From: Septoria linicola
Taxonomy: Eukaryota; Ascomycota; Dothideomycetes; Mycosphaerellales; Mycosphaerellaceae
Direction of reading: 5' to 3'
DNA length: 64,000 bases
Assembly (NCBI GenBank): GCA_024114885.1
Contig: CP099421.1
Coordinates: forward strand, 1,302,001-1,366,000
The translations under genes and the position numbers were made by a program. Below are positions 44,158 through 55,696 of this stretch, one piece after another (within the stretch, counting starts at the first letter, position 1; every line of letters starts with the position of its first letter). A model generated the notes under the pieces. That model was not told the origin of the DNA, did no database searches, and worked only from the letters and a program-made list of their open reading frames with translations.

Positions 44158-44876
44158 GCGCAGCGGGACGATGACAGTAGATTGCAAGCCTCGAGTGAAG
44201 AAGGATGTGAGCGCATGGGAAGAATTGTGATATTATCTGCAGATGGAACTTGCATGGCGCGTATATAAGCGAGGGCGTTGTGGGTTTGGATTGACTTTTG
44301 CTGCTATTGTGGTGTATGAAGACACCTAGTAAGCTGTGAGGGTGGAAGTGAATACCCATTCTTGAACATTGAGTCAGATATCCGCCAGCCACTGACTCGT
44401 GGTCAGAATGGACTTGTGCTTTTCTTCCATCAATACTTGCCACAATCTGGCCAAACGTGAAACACTGTGGCATGCTCGATTACCAGCACGCCGTTCAGAA
44501 GCCTAGTCGTGTCAGAACAACGTGGAAGCTGTCAATTGCAAGGCCGAGGTGCAAACTACTCCTAGTCGGCCTAGCTCGGTTCCACCACTCGCCTGAGCTC
44601 AAGCTCTGTTCACAGTTCACGACCAGTATCAGGCACAAGCATCGTCCATTGACTCGAGCTGATAATCTCGTGCCCTAGGACACTCTACCTTGCAGATAGC
44701 AACAAGCGCGAGTGCGTCTCGTACGATTCGTCATTAAAGGATTGTGGAGACAGACCATGGCACCCCGCGAGCGGCTGAATGCGTTGGAAGGACATATAAA
44801 TGGCGTGAGTAAGCACTTACATTAGCAACAATCGGTCCTCGAAGAATTGCATTGCTGACGATCTTAGACCTCAAAC
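44158..44876. other. Intergenic region between SSK1 and the esterase gene
   Basis: About 720 bp, no gene visible. The SSK1 3' region is followed by the esterase promoter, which has TATAAA at 44795-44800, about 77 bp before the ATG at 44877. Confidence 0.5.
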
Positions 44877-46111
44877 ATGTCTGCAGATCTAGAACAAGCA
44901 CTTGCCCAAGGCGTCAAGGATGGCAAAGTTCCTCATGCCGTAGTCTATGCAACGAATCATGATGGTAGGCATTGCACCGACTGTGCATCGTAAGCTCATG
45001 CTGACATAGCTACAGGCAGCTTCACGTACAAACATGCAACAGGCTTCCAGCACCTGGGAAAAGACGAAGAATCGGTACAAGAAGACTCCTTGTTCATGCT
45101 TGCAAGTGCATCAAAAGTCATCACAGCAGTGGCAGGATTGAAGGCTGTTGAGCTCGGCTTCACTGGCCTTGACGATGATGTCTCACCACACTTGCCGGAG
45201 CTAGGCAAGCTACAAGTACTGCATGGCTTTGACGACAACGAGAAGCCTATCCTCAAGGACCGCAAGAACCCCATCACGATTCGACAATTGCTCTCGCACT
45301 CCGCTGGCCACACCTACGGCTTCAATCCAGACATTATCAAGTATGCAGCAGCAACCGGTCAGCCCTCGCCCTTGACTGCATTGGAGGCCACTATCGTTGA
45401 GCGCTACGATACTCCCCTGGCGTTCGAGCCTGGCACTAGCTGGTCTTACGGACCTGGCCTCGATTGGACCGGTCTGTTGATTCACCGTCTCACAGGCCTG
45501 ACGCTCGATGAGTTCCAGAAGAAGCATTTCTGGGAGCCGCTCGGAATCAAAGGTCTCACTTATTGGCCTGGCGATGAATGGAAGAAGTCCAAAACCCCAC
45601 AACTCACCGTTCGTGGACCAGATGGAAGGCTTGCGCCGTTTGACGGCGATACACTCAACACGCACTCGACCGAATGCTTTGGTGGGCATGGAATGTACGC
45701 TCAGATGGGAGACTATCTGAAGGTCCTGCACTCGCTGCTCAAGAACGACGGGAAGCTGCTGAAGCCGGAGAATGTGGAAGAACTGTTCAGACCACAGCTT
45801 GGAGACGATTCAAAAGCTGCGCTCAACCAGTTCATCAGTGCATGGCATACTATGATTCCTGGAGAGTTCAATCCTGATATTCCAACGAGTTATGCCTTGG
45901 GGGAATTGTGTTTTTGGAAGACGATGTTGGGCGGAGGAAGAAGGGGACGATGAGCTGGGGTGGACTGTTCAATCCTTTCTGGATTATTGACAGGGAGAGC
46001 GAGCTAGCATATTGCTTTGGCACTCAAGTTCTGCCGCCTGGCGACGCTGGGTGTAAGGAGATGAGCGGTGTAGCAGAGAAGGCAGTATATAAGATGGCCG
46101 GTAAGTCGTGA
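44877..46111 (+). pseudogene. Beta-lactamase-fold serine esterase, one-base frameshift near the 3' end
   Basis: Class C beta-lactamase/LovD-like family of fungal esterases and transesterases. Exon 1 44877-44964; exon 2 from 45016. The nucleophile motif SxxK is SASK, with Ser60 and Lys63; the second motif region is WSYGPGLDWTG, and the C-terminal strand has TMSWGGLFNPFW. At 45899-45903 a run of five G puts the frame off by one: the preceding frame would end at GGGRRGR near 45953, while the family text continues in the next frame as IVFLEDDVGRRKKGTMSWGG to a stop at 46109-46111. One extra G would restore the frame. It is therefore either a recent frameshift or a homopolymer error in the sequence. 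Substrate unknown. Confidence 0.8.
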
Positions 46112-46403
46112 GAATTGGACATGAGGGAAGCTCTGTAGCCGGCGTAACAGCACTCCGGTGAAAACATGCCACCTGTCTCGATCCTGATGGATGGTCCGTT
46201 TCTGGACGCGATCGCGATGTTGTTGTCGTGGCCAGCGCCAAGGGCGGACATTGAAAGGCCCCGAAGAGGATCTCAAGCTCCGAGAAATGACCTCACCATT
46301 CCACTTTCTTCACATGAGCTGCGGCCGTTATGGTTGAGATAGGCTTGCTATATATTGGTATCAGTCCTTCTCACAGCTCTAAGTTGTAGCCATAATAGCC
46401 AAC

Positions 46404-47486
46404 ATGGCGTCTCTAATCAACAGTCTCCTCCATGCCACCAACTACAAGAGCGCGTTCTTGCGCACCCTCGTCCCTAGCATTGGCCTAGCATTTGGTCTTC
46501 AAGCTGCAACAGCTGTCCCGTCGATGCTCCTGCAGACTGAGCGATTCTACGACTTGTCAGGCTCCATAACATACATCTCATGCGCAGCACTTTCCCTCTA
46601 CCTCCCTACCATCCGAGCAAGATTAGCAGCAGGACCAGGCAATGGACCAGCTTGGCCCAGCCTACTCCAGAGCTTGACGAGCAAAGGCGGCGTTAACGCG
46701 TGGAATTGGCGACAAGTTCTGCTCAGCGCGTTCGTGACAGTCTGGGCAGCAAGACTGGGCAGCTTCTTGTTCTCGCGGATCACAGCTGAAGACGGCAAGG
46801 ACAGCAGATTCGACGGCATTCGTGAGAAGCCCGCGAAGTTCGGCGTGGCCTTCTTCGCGCAGGCTGCTTGGGTTTCGCTGTGCTTGATGCCAGTTCTCGC
46901 GATCAACAGCATTCCAGCTACGACACTTGCTGCTTTACCGTTCGTGACGCTCACCGATGTTCTCGGCGTTGCTCTGTACCTTGGAGGAATTGGCTTCGAG
47001 GCGACCGCAGATAGGCAGAAGTCGCAGTGGATGAAGGAGAAGAAGGAGAAGAAGCATAGCGAGGATTTCTTGACTCGTGGACTGTGGTCAAAGAGCAGAC
47101 ATCCAAACTACTTTGGGTGAGTGATAACGTAGAACATGGCACGGCTTCTGAATGCTGACCCATGAACAGTGAGAGCACGCTCTGGACAGGTATTGCCACG
47201 ACAGCAGCTGGCGTCATGCTCAGCAGCGTTGGCCAAGCCGGCATGGGCCTCAGTGGTAGCCCAGTGAGCAGGATCGGTGCACTGGCTATGGCATATGTCA
47301 GCCCAGCCTTCGTCACTTTCTTGCTGTTCAAGGTCAGTCTAAATGTACTGCTCGAGCCTCAAACGCTGACATGTACAGGTCTCCGGTATTCCGTTGTCGG
47401 AGAAGAAGTATGACAAGCGCTACGGAGACAGGAAGGACTACCAAGAGTGGAAGAAGAATACTCCTATGTTCTTCCCAAAGCTGTAG
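46404..47486 (+). CDS. DUF1295 membrane protein (steroid 5-alpha-reductase-like C-terminal domain)
   Basis: Exons 46404-47116, 47170-47332 and 47379-47486, 327 aa. It has about six hydrophobic segments. The C-terminal part carries the DUF1295 signature WSKSRHPNYFGE and ends with the usual KKYDKRYGDRKDYQEWKKNTP block. Relatives of this fold (ICMT, steroid and sterol reductases) use the RHPNY loop in cofactor or substrate binding; the reaction of this fungal group is not known to me. A TATATAT element near 46349 lies about 55 bp upstream of the ATG. Confidence 0.88.
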
Positions 47487-47688
47487 TCGGTACAGCTCAG
47501 CCATACCATGTAATGTGCTTATGAAGCATTTCGCTGCTACGTCAAGCATCTGCCCCTACCTTCCTTGAGGGCCGAACCATACCTCTCTCCCGTTTCATTC
47601 GCTCAACAAACGCCTTCTGTGCCGCGCTAGCTGTACGCTCTGCGAACACATTTGTGGGCGATGTGCTTTTGTGCCACAGCGCCCAAGT

Positions 47689-48613
47689 CTACCCCAGACG
47701 CCGACCCTCACCGAAACGGTGACGATCGCTCATAGGACGACGAAGGGATCGGTCCAGCAAATGAGGATGCGTAATGCGTCCTGGACCGCCCAATGTCGCG
47801 GCATTGGCTGATTCGCTAGACTCCGTATCCCTCTCGGACGCTTCCTCAACACCCTTCGATATGCCTCCCTTAGTAGGATCAAGCAACGCCAACAGTCTGA
47901 AGGTGAGAGCTTTCATGTCCTGTAGCATCTCCTGGAACTCTCCGGACTTGAGGAGCGTGCTCATATTTGCTTGGAGTACTGGAGTGACGATCTCCCACAA
48001 AGTCTCATCAGCCGTGTTCTCGTCAATCGCACGAAGAGTTTCGATGAAAGTGTTCACATCTTGAGGATCGAGGACCTGCTCAAGACGCTTGGCGGCTTGC
48101 TTCCGGAGCGGCTCGATGTCGTACTTGTCGGCTGCCGCATAGACGTGGACGGCGAACGGACCTGGCGCAACCTCTCCACGAAAGCTATCGTCGTAGGTGA
48201 AATGGTAGAGATGCTTGATCAAGACTGAGAAGATCGCTGGATTTTCCTCGAGCGGCAAGCGAGAGATGCTTCCGGCAGCAGCACCTTCCTATTCATGAGT
48301 TAGCTGGACGGATTGTTGTATATTGACTCGAGTCGCCGCCAGTGGCTTTATGAAACGAGGATAAGCCTGGCTAGAAGAGGATCAACATACCTTGAAGTCG
48401 CCTCCGAGAAGCTTCCTGAAGTACGCAGACTGTGTGTGCAAAGCGAACTTGTGGACCTTGAACTCATTGTCGCCGCAGATGATGGTGAGGTCAGAGTACA
48501 GACCTGTAGCCAGAAGCCTAAGAATCCATGTTAGTGAACTGCTCATGATGAAAAGGAGGTACTTCGTACTCTTTCGCGCCCGTCTTCAAGGTGTTTCCTG
48601 GGTACTCCGCCAT
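47689..48613 (-). CDS. BTB/POZ domain protein
   Basis: Exons 48613-48570, 48517-48391 and 48288-47689, 256 aa. The BTB fold spans about residues 15-110: GLYSDLTIICGDNEFKVHKFALHTQSAYFRKLL-type text, then the B-box hydrophobic helices around IFSVLIKHLYHFTYDD and VYAAADKYDIEPLRKQAAKRL. Such fungal BTB proteins are presumed Cul3 adaptors or self-associating scaffolds, with no second domain here to point to a substrate. The C-terminal ~50 residues are Ser/Glu/Arg-rich. The gene converges on the DUF1295 gene with about 200 bp between stops. Confidence 0.85.
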
Positions 48614-48886
48614 CTTGAGGGGTACTGCTGACTCCGGCTCGAGCGAGGTGACCAAAGTGCTTAGGGCACAGACAGAAGATGTTGAAGACTTGTTGTGTTG
48701 GAGAAAGACAAATGATCGAGAAGTTTGTCGACTCGAGGTTTGTGGGACAAGATCTTAGGCAGAAATGTGTCTAGCGTCGTCTAGGCTGCAAGAAAAGTGG
48801 AGACATCAAGCTCGTAATCCAAAGTGAAGCCTGCGCACCGCGAGTGAAGAACTGAGTGGATAGTAAAATCTACCAACAAGCTCATT

Positions 48887-51800
48887 TTACGCCTGATCTA
48901 GCGACTGAGCCAGACACATAGCATAATACCTCCCCTTGAGCGCTTGCAACTCTTCATGAGTGCCAATCTCTGCTATTCTGCCGTTCGCCACCACGAAAAT
49001 CACATTCGCGTGTCTGATCGTACTCAATCTGTGCGCTACAGCTATCGTAGTGCGACTTGACGCAGCTTCGTCTAGAGCCTTCTGGACGACTCTTTCACTT
49101 TGTGTGTCAAGGGCAGAAGTCGCTTCGTCAAGTAGCAGTAATCGTGGCTTGCGGATGAGAGCGCGAGCCACAGCTATGCGTTGACGCTGTCCTCCTGAGA
49201 ACTGCAGGCCTTTGCTGCCGCAAGGCGTGTTCAAGCCTTCTGGCAGACTTGATACGAATTCTAGTCCGTTTGATTGTCGTAATGCATCATTGACTTCGTC
49301 GTCTGAGGGCTCGTAGTCGAGGCCGAGCGAGATGTTCTCGCGTACAGAGCCTTGGTATAATGGCGGCTCTTGCTGAACAAGAGACATGTACTTTCTGTAA
49401 GCTTTTGGAGCCATCTTGGAGATATCCTCGCCATTCAAGGTTATTCGCCCTGTATAAGGATCGTAGAAACGCTCGATCAAGGCAATGAGTGTCGACTTGC
49501 CGCACCTGATGATTGTTAGCATACATCTGGAGCCAATGTGCAGACCTTGATATTTGAAACTCACCCTGAAGGGCCGACGAAGGCGACATATTGGCCTCGG
49601 TGTATCGTGAGGCTGATCCCGCGCAGCACACGAGACGCGCTGCGCTGAATGTACCGGAAGTCGACATCCTCCATGTCGATCGCTCCTTCGCCAGTTGGAC
49701 CTCGATCTCTGTTCTCGGGTGTTTCGCCAATCGATGGCTTGATCGTACGTAGCCACAAGATGTAGTTTGCTGCACCGCGTGCTTTCGTGATCGAAGTACT
49801 ATAGCCAAAGAACTGTCCAGCAGCTTGCCCACCGAAGACCACTGCGATGAAGACCACGAAGAATTGCTCGGTGGTGTACTCGTAGCTTGCAACAAGTCGA
49901 GAGCCATACCAGAATCCTAACGCCAGAATGAGGAACTCCAAGGACTGGGATAGTGCGTACGGAACCATGGTGATGAAGAAGCCTTTGGTCGCACTTGCAA
50001 CGATGCTTGACATCGCGACATTGTATTCATCCATGATAGCAGTTTCCAGTGTCAGAGAAGAAATCGTTCGGATCGAGGTCACAGCTTCTGTAGCGAGACC
50101 AGCACTGTCTGCAAAGCGATCGTTGGCCTGAGCCTCCAGCTTTTGGTCCATCCTGATGCGCACCCAGCCAGATCCAAGTAGGATGGGCAGGCCACCAAAG
50201 ACGACAACAAGACCTAGTTTCCAGCCATACGCGATACCCAGAATACTCGAGGAGATGACATTGACCATCACAATCACCATGAGCATTACGTTGGCGCCAA
50301 TCAGCTCCATAAGAGACGTAGGCACACTGCTCAGCTTGCTTGTTAGACTACCACTAGAGTTCTCTGCACGATCGAAGAAATCTTGGTCGAAGTTTACCAC
50401 TCTCTCGAGCATTTCTCTACGATATCGATGTGTGACTTCCTGTCCAATGACATTGCAGGTCCAGCCGATGCCGAAGTATGCCACAACGTTGGCTAGTGCG
50501 AGAACGAAGAACATGAGTGCAAAGAAGTTCGCTTCGCTTTGTCCTTGGTCCGGCGGTAGCGTGAACACGTTAATGAGCTTGGAGAATAGGATGGCCTGAG
50601 CTGGGTATATGCCACCGCCAATCAGGGCTCCAAGGAAAGAGACGACATAGCACCAGTAAAGCTTCGGGTTCTCGGCGAACATGATGTAGATGCACTTGAT
50701 GAGAGAGTAGCCCAGGGTCCCGGACGTCAGAGCCTTGATCTCGGCTTCTGCGGTAGTCGATGCGCCGGTTGTCTTGGTGCGTTGGAGTGACATTTGACGT
50801 TCGGCTTTGTTCTCTTCATCTTCGTCCATGATTTCAGCCTCGCCATCTTTGGCTCCCAGATCCTGCGCGCGGACCATGGCAGCATAGTGACCATCGAGCT
50901 CGATCAGTTGCTTGTGAGTGCCTTGCTCGACGACACGACCATACTGCATGACCGCAATGTTATCCGCGAGCTGGACAGTGGCAAGCTTGTGGGCAATAAT
51001 GAGCGTTGTCTTGTTGGCAGAGACCTTGTTCAAAGCAGACTGGACAATGCGCTCGGCGGTAGGATCTAGAGCACTGGTCGCTTCGTCGAGCAGTAGGATC
51101 TTTGGGTCTGAGATAATGCTTCTTGCGATGGCGACACGTTGCCTCTGCCCGCCGCTGAGCATTGACGCCCGCTCACCCACTTGTGTATCATAACCTTCGG
51201 GAAGCTCGCTAATGAAGTCGTGTGCATTTGATTGCCTGCAAGCATCTTCGACGAGCGCCCTCTTCTGGTCAGCAGGCAGCTCCAGTTGAGCTCCGACCAG
51301 ACCTTTGGCGACATTCTCGTACACTGTGCCACGAAACAGGACAGGTTCCTGCTGTACGAGACGAATGTTGCTTCTGAGCCACTTGGTGTTGTACTCAGAT
51401 ATTTCTGTTCCATCGAGCAGAATCTGGCCTCCTGTGCCTTGGTACCACCTCTCGAGAAGTCCCACCAGAGTCGATTTTCCGCATCCACTTGGGCCAACAA
51501 GTGCTGTAGTCTTGCCTGCTGGAATCGATAGGTTCAACCCATGCAAGACTTGTGCTGTGGGGCGTGCAGGATATGTGAAGGTGAGGTCCCTAACCTCGAT
51601 CTCGCCTGTACAGAAGTCAGGCTGCTTGCCAGTGGTCGCCAGAGGGTCGAGCTGCGACTCCTTGTCAATGATTTCAAAGAGCTCGCTTGCTGCGCTAGCT
51701 GCGTTTGCAATAGCCTGCTGTTGAGGAGCGATCATCGACAGCGATGTGGTACCGATCGCCACGGAAAGTACGACTGTGAACACAGTTCCTACATCTGCTA

Positions 51801-52830
51801 TCTCTCTTGAAGCGAACATCCTGTAACCTTGCCAAAAGGCCAACGCGGTGGCACAGAAGACGAGAAAGTTCTCCGTCGAGAACAGAACGCCATAGTTGGG
51901 ACTCTTCCAAAAGCCAATCTTGTGAGCTTTGGTCAGGTACTCGTCATACTTCTTGACGATCTTATCCTGCGCTCCAAACGCGTGAATCGTGCGGATCGAA
52001 GAGATGGCATCCTGCGCTAGCACTGCGCCTTGAGAGTATATCCTGGTTATTTGAGCTTCCTGCTTCGCATCGATGCTGATGCAGCCTCCAATAACGAGCA
52101 GTAGTGCAGGGATGATACTCATGCAGATCAAAGACAGCTTCCATTGTACAGCCAGGGCAATGATCCAGGCTGAAAAGAATAACGAGAAACCCTGGACGAT
52201 CATCGCGAGTTTCTCAGCAATGCCCTGGTTGACTCGATTGCCATTTGTGGTGACCTGCGTGGCAGCTGACCCGTTGCCGGCCTTGTCGAAATGCCATATC
52301 TCTAGGCGAAGCGTCTTCTCAAGGAACGCGGTACGTAGCATACGAGTCGTGCGGGTGGCCGCGATGCTGACGAGCACGTTGGAGGTGTATGAGAGGGCCA
52401 GACGTGCAATGAATAGGTAGATGAACCAGAGCACGAAGGTGTCGACTCGGTCACGGAATTCGTCCGGTGAACTCTGACCAGTAGTGAAGTTGTTGAAGTC
52501 CGTTGTGAAGCGACCGAAAATGAGAGTCATCAGTGGTAATGCCGCACCAGAAGCTATTGAACAACCCAGAGCGACGACATAGAAGATGATATCTTGTTTG
52601 TCGGCATAGTGAAAGATCCGCCAGTAGTCTTTAAGTGAGCCAGAAGCTTCCTTCTCCTCATCCTTGGGCGATTTTGTGTCGTCGCCATCATCACTATCAG
52701 AGTTGGAGCCTTTTTCGTTTGTACTGGCATCTGGCTTGATATCAATGACCTGATCTGCAGAATGTAGAGGCGCATTTGCGGTGGCGCTGAGTGTTTCGAG
52801 TGTCTTCTCATCGACCTTGTGCTCGGCCAT
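48887..52830 (-). CDS. Full-size ABCB (MDR/P-glycoprotein type) multidrug exporter
   Basis: ABC exporter of TMD-NBD-TMD-NBD layout. Exons 52830-49565 and 49505-48887, with a 59-nt intron; about 1294 aa. The first NBD has Walker A GPSGCGKST, signature LSGGQRQR and Walker B ILLLDEATSALD; the second has Walker A split by the intron (GPSG / CGKST), signature FSGGQRQR and LLLLDEATSALD. Six hydrophobic segments precede each. The linker (EAEIMDEDEENKAERQ) is acidic. Closest families are fungal Pmd1/Mdr1-type exporters of toxins, azoles or peptides; the substrate cannot be read from sequence. I start at MAEHKVDEK (52830) rather than the in-frame Met at 52872. Confidence 0.92.
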
Positions 52831-53781
52831 GATGAAAAGTCGATGATCCAAGATGGCTTCAAAAGCCTGCAATGTAGAACACTTACATAGTCTTCGAATT
52901 ATAAAGAGCGAATCATGACCTCAAGTAGACAGGCAGACATTAGAGATGCGATCGCCGCCCAGGAGCTAAGAAACGCATCCACAAATTACGAATGCGACAC
53001 TCGCAATGGGGCTTTTTTTTCGCACTGAGCCCTCAGTACGACCAATAGGGAACGCTGCGTTTGCACCGCCTGTCACGGCACATCTGCAATCGTCTGATAT
53101 TTGAATGTGTCGAACAGCCAGACAACCGATCGAACAAACGAAAATGCCGTGGAATCCGCGGGGCTTGCGAAAAGATGCAAGACAGAAACGGCCAACTTCG
53201 CCTGATCCGAACTCCGAAGGAATGCCAAGGGCAGTACCCATGACCGCTTCCACTTCGCCCAGCCAGATCTGTGGAACAACATGTCCTACGAATCGATGAC
53301 GAGTGAGGATTTGGGTCACGATAGACTCACATGTCAATAGCTATCGTTTCGCTAAGCTGTCCCCCTTCCCGAAGGAAGACCCGAATGCCCGATTGCAGAT
53401 CATTTTATATATGCAGGTCTTGGAACACATCTGCGCTCTGGCTACCTGCCAGCATGCATCATTTTGGTTCAGTTTCATGGCAGTTGTTTGGTCTTACCCT
53501 GCCTGCTCTATGCTTATGCATAGCTGGTGCGAAGTACAAGTTTGCATATTCGAACTCCCCTGCTGTCGTAGCTCATCGTAACCCAGACCGCGCTTGTTTA
53601 TGGTATGTGGTCAAGCCACCAGGATCAAGGAAGTTGTATGCATGTGGCTTCTAACCAAAACGCAGAATTTCGTGGTTCTCATAGCTCCATATGGATCGCT
53701 TGATCTGCTCATGTTGATACATCAATCGTCGGGCTTCAGCGACGAAAGCATTTATCAAGCGCATTTGACTTCTCCGCCACA
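52831..53781. other. Intergenic region, MDR promoter and SYF2 3' side
   Basis: About 950 bp. The minus-strand frame 53337-52966 and plus-strand frames near 53061-53654 have no domain or splice support. I see nothing else. Confidence 0.5.
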
Positions 53782-54726
53782 CTATATGGCCGTGCCTCTC
53801 TCGAAACTTTCCCGAATGTCGGCAGTGTATTTGTTGTAGAACCTCGCGAGCTTCATATTAAACTGCTTGTTCTTCTCGTTGATGTACGTGACATCCTGTC
53901 CGTCCTCGTCTGGTCGGCCGCGCTCTCTGCGTTTCTTCTGCCGCACCTCCTCTGCCTTCTTGATGTCTGCCACCAGACGATCTACCGCATCTTTTGAAGG
54001 CTTACCTTCTGTGAATGTGTTGCTGTCGTTGGTCGAGTAGAACGTCCCGTCTTTGTCCACCGCGATCAGCTCGCCATCCTGCGTCTCCACAAGCTCCAAT
54101 CCACCACTCGCGACGGCTCTGTTGATCGCATCCTTCTTGTTCTGCTCATATGTCGCTAGCCTCTCGTCAAAACCGGCCTTTGCCATCTGACCGAGCTGCC
54201 GCTCATACACCTTTCCTGCCTCCTTGTTGTAGTCTGCAAACTGGTTCGCGTCACGTTTTCGCGCCTTCTCTGCCAGGCGCTCGTCCCAGCGCTCTGACTC
54301 CTCGATCGTCCAGTCCCATGCTCGCTTTCGCTCAAAGTCCTCCCCTCCTTCCTCGATTTCTGCCTTCAGCAATTTGTGCTGCGCCACGTCCTTCTTGCGA
54401 TTGATCGAAGTGAGCTGTGACGGGTCTACAGACGCTCGCTGCATTTCGTGCTTGGTATCCTGCAAGTTTGACTTGCGACTCGCTGCATTCCTTGCGCGCA
54501 AAGCCGCAAATCTCGCTGCTCGTTCGTCCGCCGCAGATGACTTGGAGGCTGCTGCCGGTGCCTCAGCTGTCTGAGGATCATCGTTTGCGGGAGTGTCTGC
54601 CGCATCTTCCTTCAGTTCTGCCTCGAGCTGCTGATCCGGCGCATTCGTTTCCGCAAAGCGACGTTTCGACGCCTCGGCGTCTTCTTCCAGCGTCGGAGAG
54701 CCCTTTCTTTTCCGTGTGGTAGGCAT
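53782..54726 (-). CDS. SYF2: Pre-mRNA-splicing factor Syf2
   Basis: Single exon, 314 aa. Component of the NineTeen/Prp19-associated spliceosome complex. An N-terminal Glu/Ala-rich disordered region leads into the SYF2 domain (RFAALRARNAASRKSNLQDT, then ERKRAWDWTIEESERWDE, YNKEAGKVYERQL, and the final INEKNKQFNMKLARFYNKY), in the order known for Syf2 orthologues. Its upstream side, 77-85 bp before the ATG, was the insertion site of the transposon described at 54811-55554, so part of its promoter or 5' leader has been replaced or displaced. Confidence 0.92.
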   Translation of the reverse strand: MPTTRKRKGSPTLEEDAEASKRRFAETNAPDQQLEAELKEDAADTPANDDPQTAEAPAAASKSSAADERAARFAALRARNAASRKSNLQDTKHEMQRASVDPSQLTSINRKKDVAQHKLLKAEIEEGGEDFERKRAWDWTIEESERWDERLAEKARKRDANQFADYNKEAGKVYERQLGQMAKAGFDERLATYEQNKKDAINRAVASGGLELVETQDGELIAVDKDGTFYSTNDSNTFTEGKPSKDAVDRLVADIKKAEEVRQKKRRERGRPDEDGQDVTYINEKNKQFNMKLARFYNKYTADIRESFERGTAI

Positions 54727-54802
54727 ATCGTATGTGTGTGTGATGCGTTGGGGGAAAGAATGAATCTCGACCGGATTATGTCACTTTCGAGGTTCTTGGC
54801 AA

Positions 54803-54810
54803 AGCGGAAG
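54803..54810 (+). repeat. Left target-site duplication of the transposon
   Basis: AGCGGAAG directly abuts the left inverted repeat and is repeated exactly at 55555-55562 directly after the right inverted repeat. Eight bases is the duplication length made by hAT and some other cut-and-paste transposases. Confidence 0.85.
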
Positions 54811-54851
54811 ACCGAGCTCCATACGTCCCACCGAGACATAACGACTTCTCA
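54811..54851 (+). repeat. Left terminal inverted repeat
   Basis: Begins ACCGAG and contains the 21-bp core at 54819-54839 that is exactly inverted at the other end. The differences from the right end are at positions 7-8 of the repeat and at three sites in the inner 12 bp. Confidence 0.85.
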
Positions 54852-55513
54852 TTGTTAAACCTCACTATTGTCCTCACAGTGATTCCGCATACGTCCATGT
54901 CATTCCTATTGTCGCGCTAATAACAATAGGACTTACTTAATACTTAATAGTATACTTAATACTACTAGTATAGGCTCTACGTAGGCCGTAACTATATAAG
55001 TAAGTTACGCACTAATTGAGGAGATGGATATTAATAAAAATAAGAACGCTAGGTAGGCAATTTTCGTACTCTCTATATACTCGCTACTAACTCGTAGTAT
55101 AAAATAGGCTATAGAATTCCTCGAACTCCTCTAACCGCTTACGCCGCCCTATTATACTAGACGCCTCTAACTATTAGTTTTGCGCGCTAGCGATATAGTA
55201 GAAGTAGCTAAATAAAGTAGAAGGTAGAGATAGTATAAAAAGAAAGGTTATAAAGAATAGTCTACGTAAGTTTAATAAGGCTAGCCGTATTATAGAGACA
55301 GCTGAGGGCGTTACTACTGTTATACTATACTTATAGTAGAAGTCTTAGAGGTCTTTTTAAATAGCTGCTTTAGATACTCTAGCCTTAAGGTACTCGGTAA
55401 TCTACGTACGGTATAGTTCGTAGTCTCTAGCAGTAGGAGGCATAGCAGCGAGTGTGTAGAGAGTGCATAGAGAGTATTAGGCGTGGATGTAATGCAAACT
55501 ATCATTGAATTAT

Positions 55514-55554
55514 TGAGAAATCTTCATGTCTCGGTGGGACGTATGGGCCTCGGT
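55514..55554 (-). repeat. Right terminal inverted repeat
   Basis: Inverted partner of 54811-54851; core at 55526-55546. Followed at once by the second AGCGGAAG copy. Confidence 0.85.
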
Positions 55555-55562
55555 AGCGGAAG
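55555..55562 (+). repeat. Right target-site duplication of the transposon
   Basis: AGCGGAAG, identical to 54803-54810. Confidence 0.85.
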
Positions 55563-55696
55563 TGTCTTGCGCAAGCCGATGTCTCTTTCCATACTATTTA
55601 CTCACATCAACTACCACGACCATCACACCGAAGCAGACTGGCAGATGCAAGCGCAATGGCGCCTGATCGAGGCCGCTGCATGAGTCGCTCGTCGCA

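Larger units (their letters stand above)
54811..55554. mobile_element. Non-autonomous DNA transposon (MITE-like), 744 bp, with RIP-like interior
   Basis: The ends are a 41-bp imperfect inverted repeat: 54811-54851 against the reverse complement of 55514-55554, 36 of 41 positions identical by my hand alignment, including a perfect 21-bp core (54819-54839 and 55526-55546). Both ends begin ACCGAG when read inward. A perfect 8-bp duplication, AGCGGAAG, flanks the element. There is no transposase frame. The interior, from about 54931 to 55480, is AT-rich, full of TpA and nearly empty of CpA/TpG, as expected after RIP. A short inverted repeat, CCTATTGT (54905-54912) with ACAATAGG (54923-54930), marks the left border of that stretch. 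The duplication length suggests hAT, but the terminal bases do not match the usual hAT ends, so the superfamily is open. Confidence 0.85.

Noticed and set aside
52966..53337. Minus-strand frame upstream of the MDR transporter as an extra exon or small gene
   Set aside because: No splice sites would join it in phase and it shows no recognisable domain.
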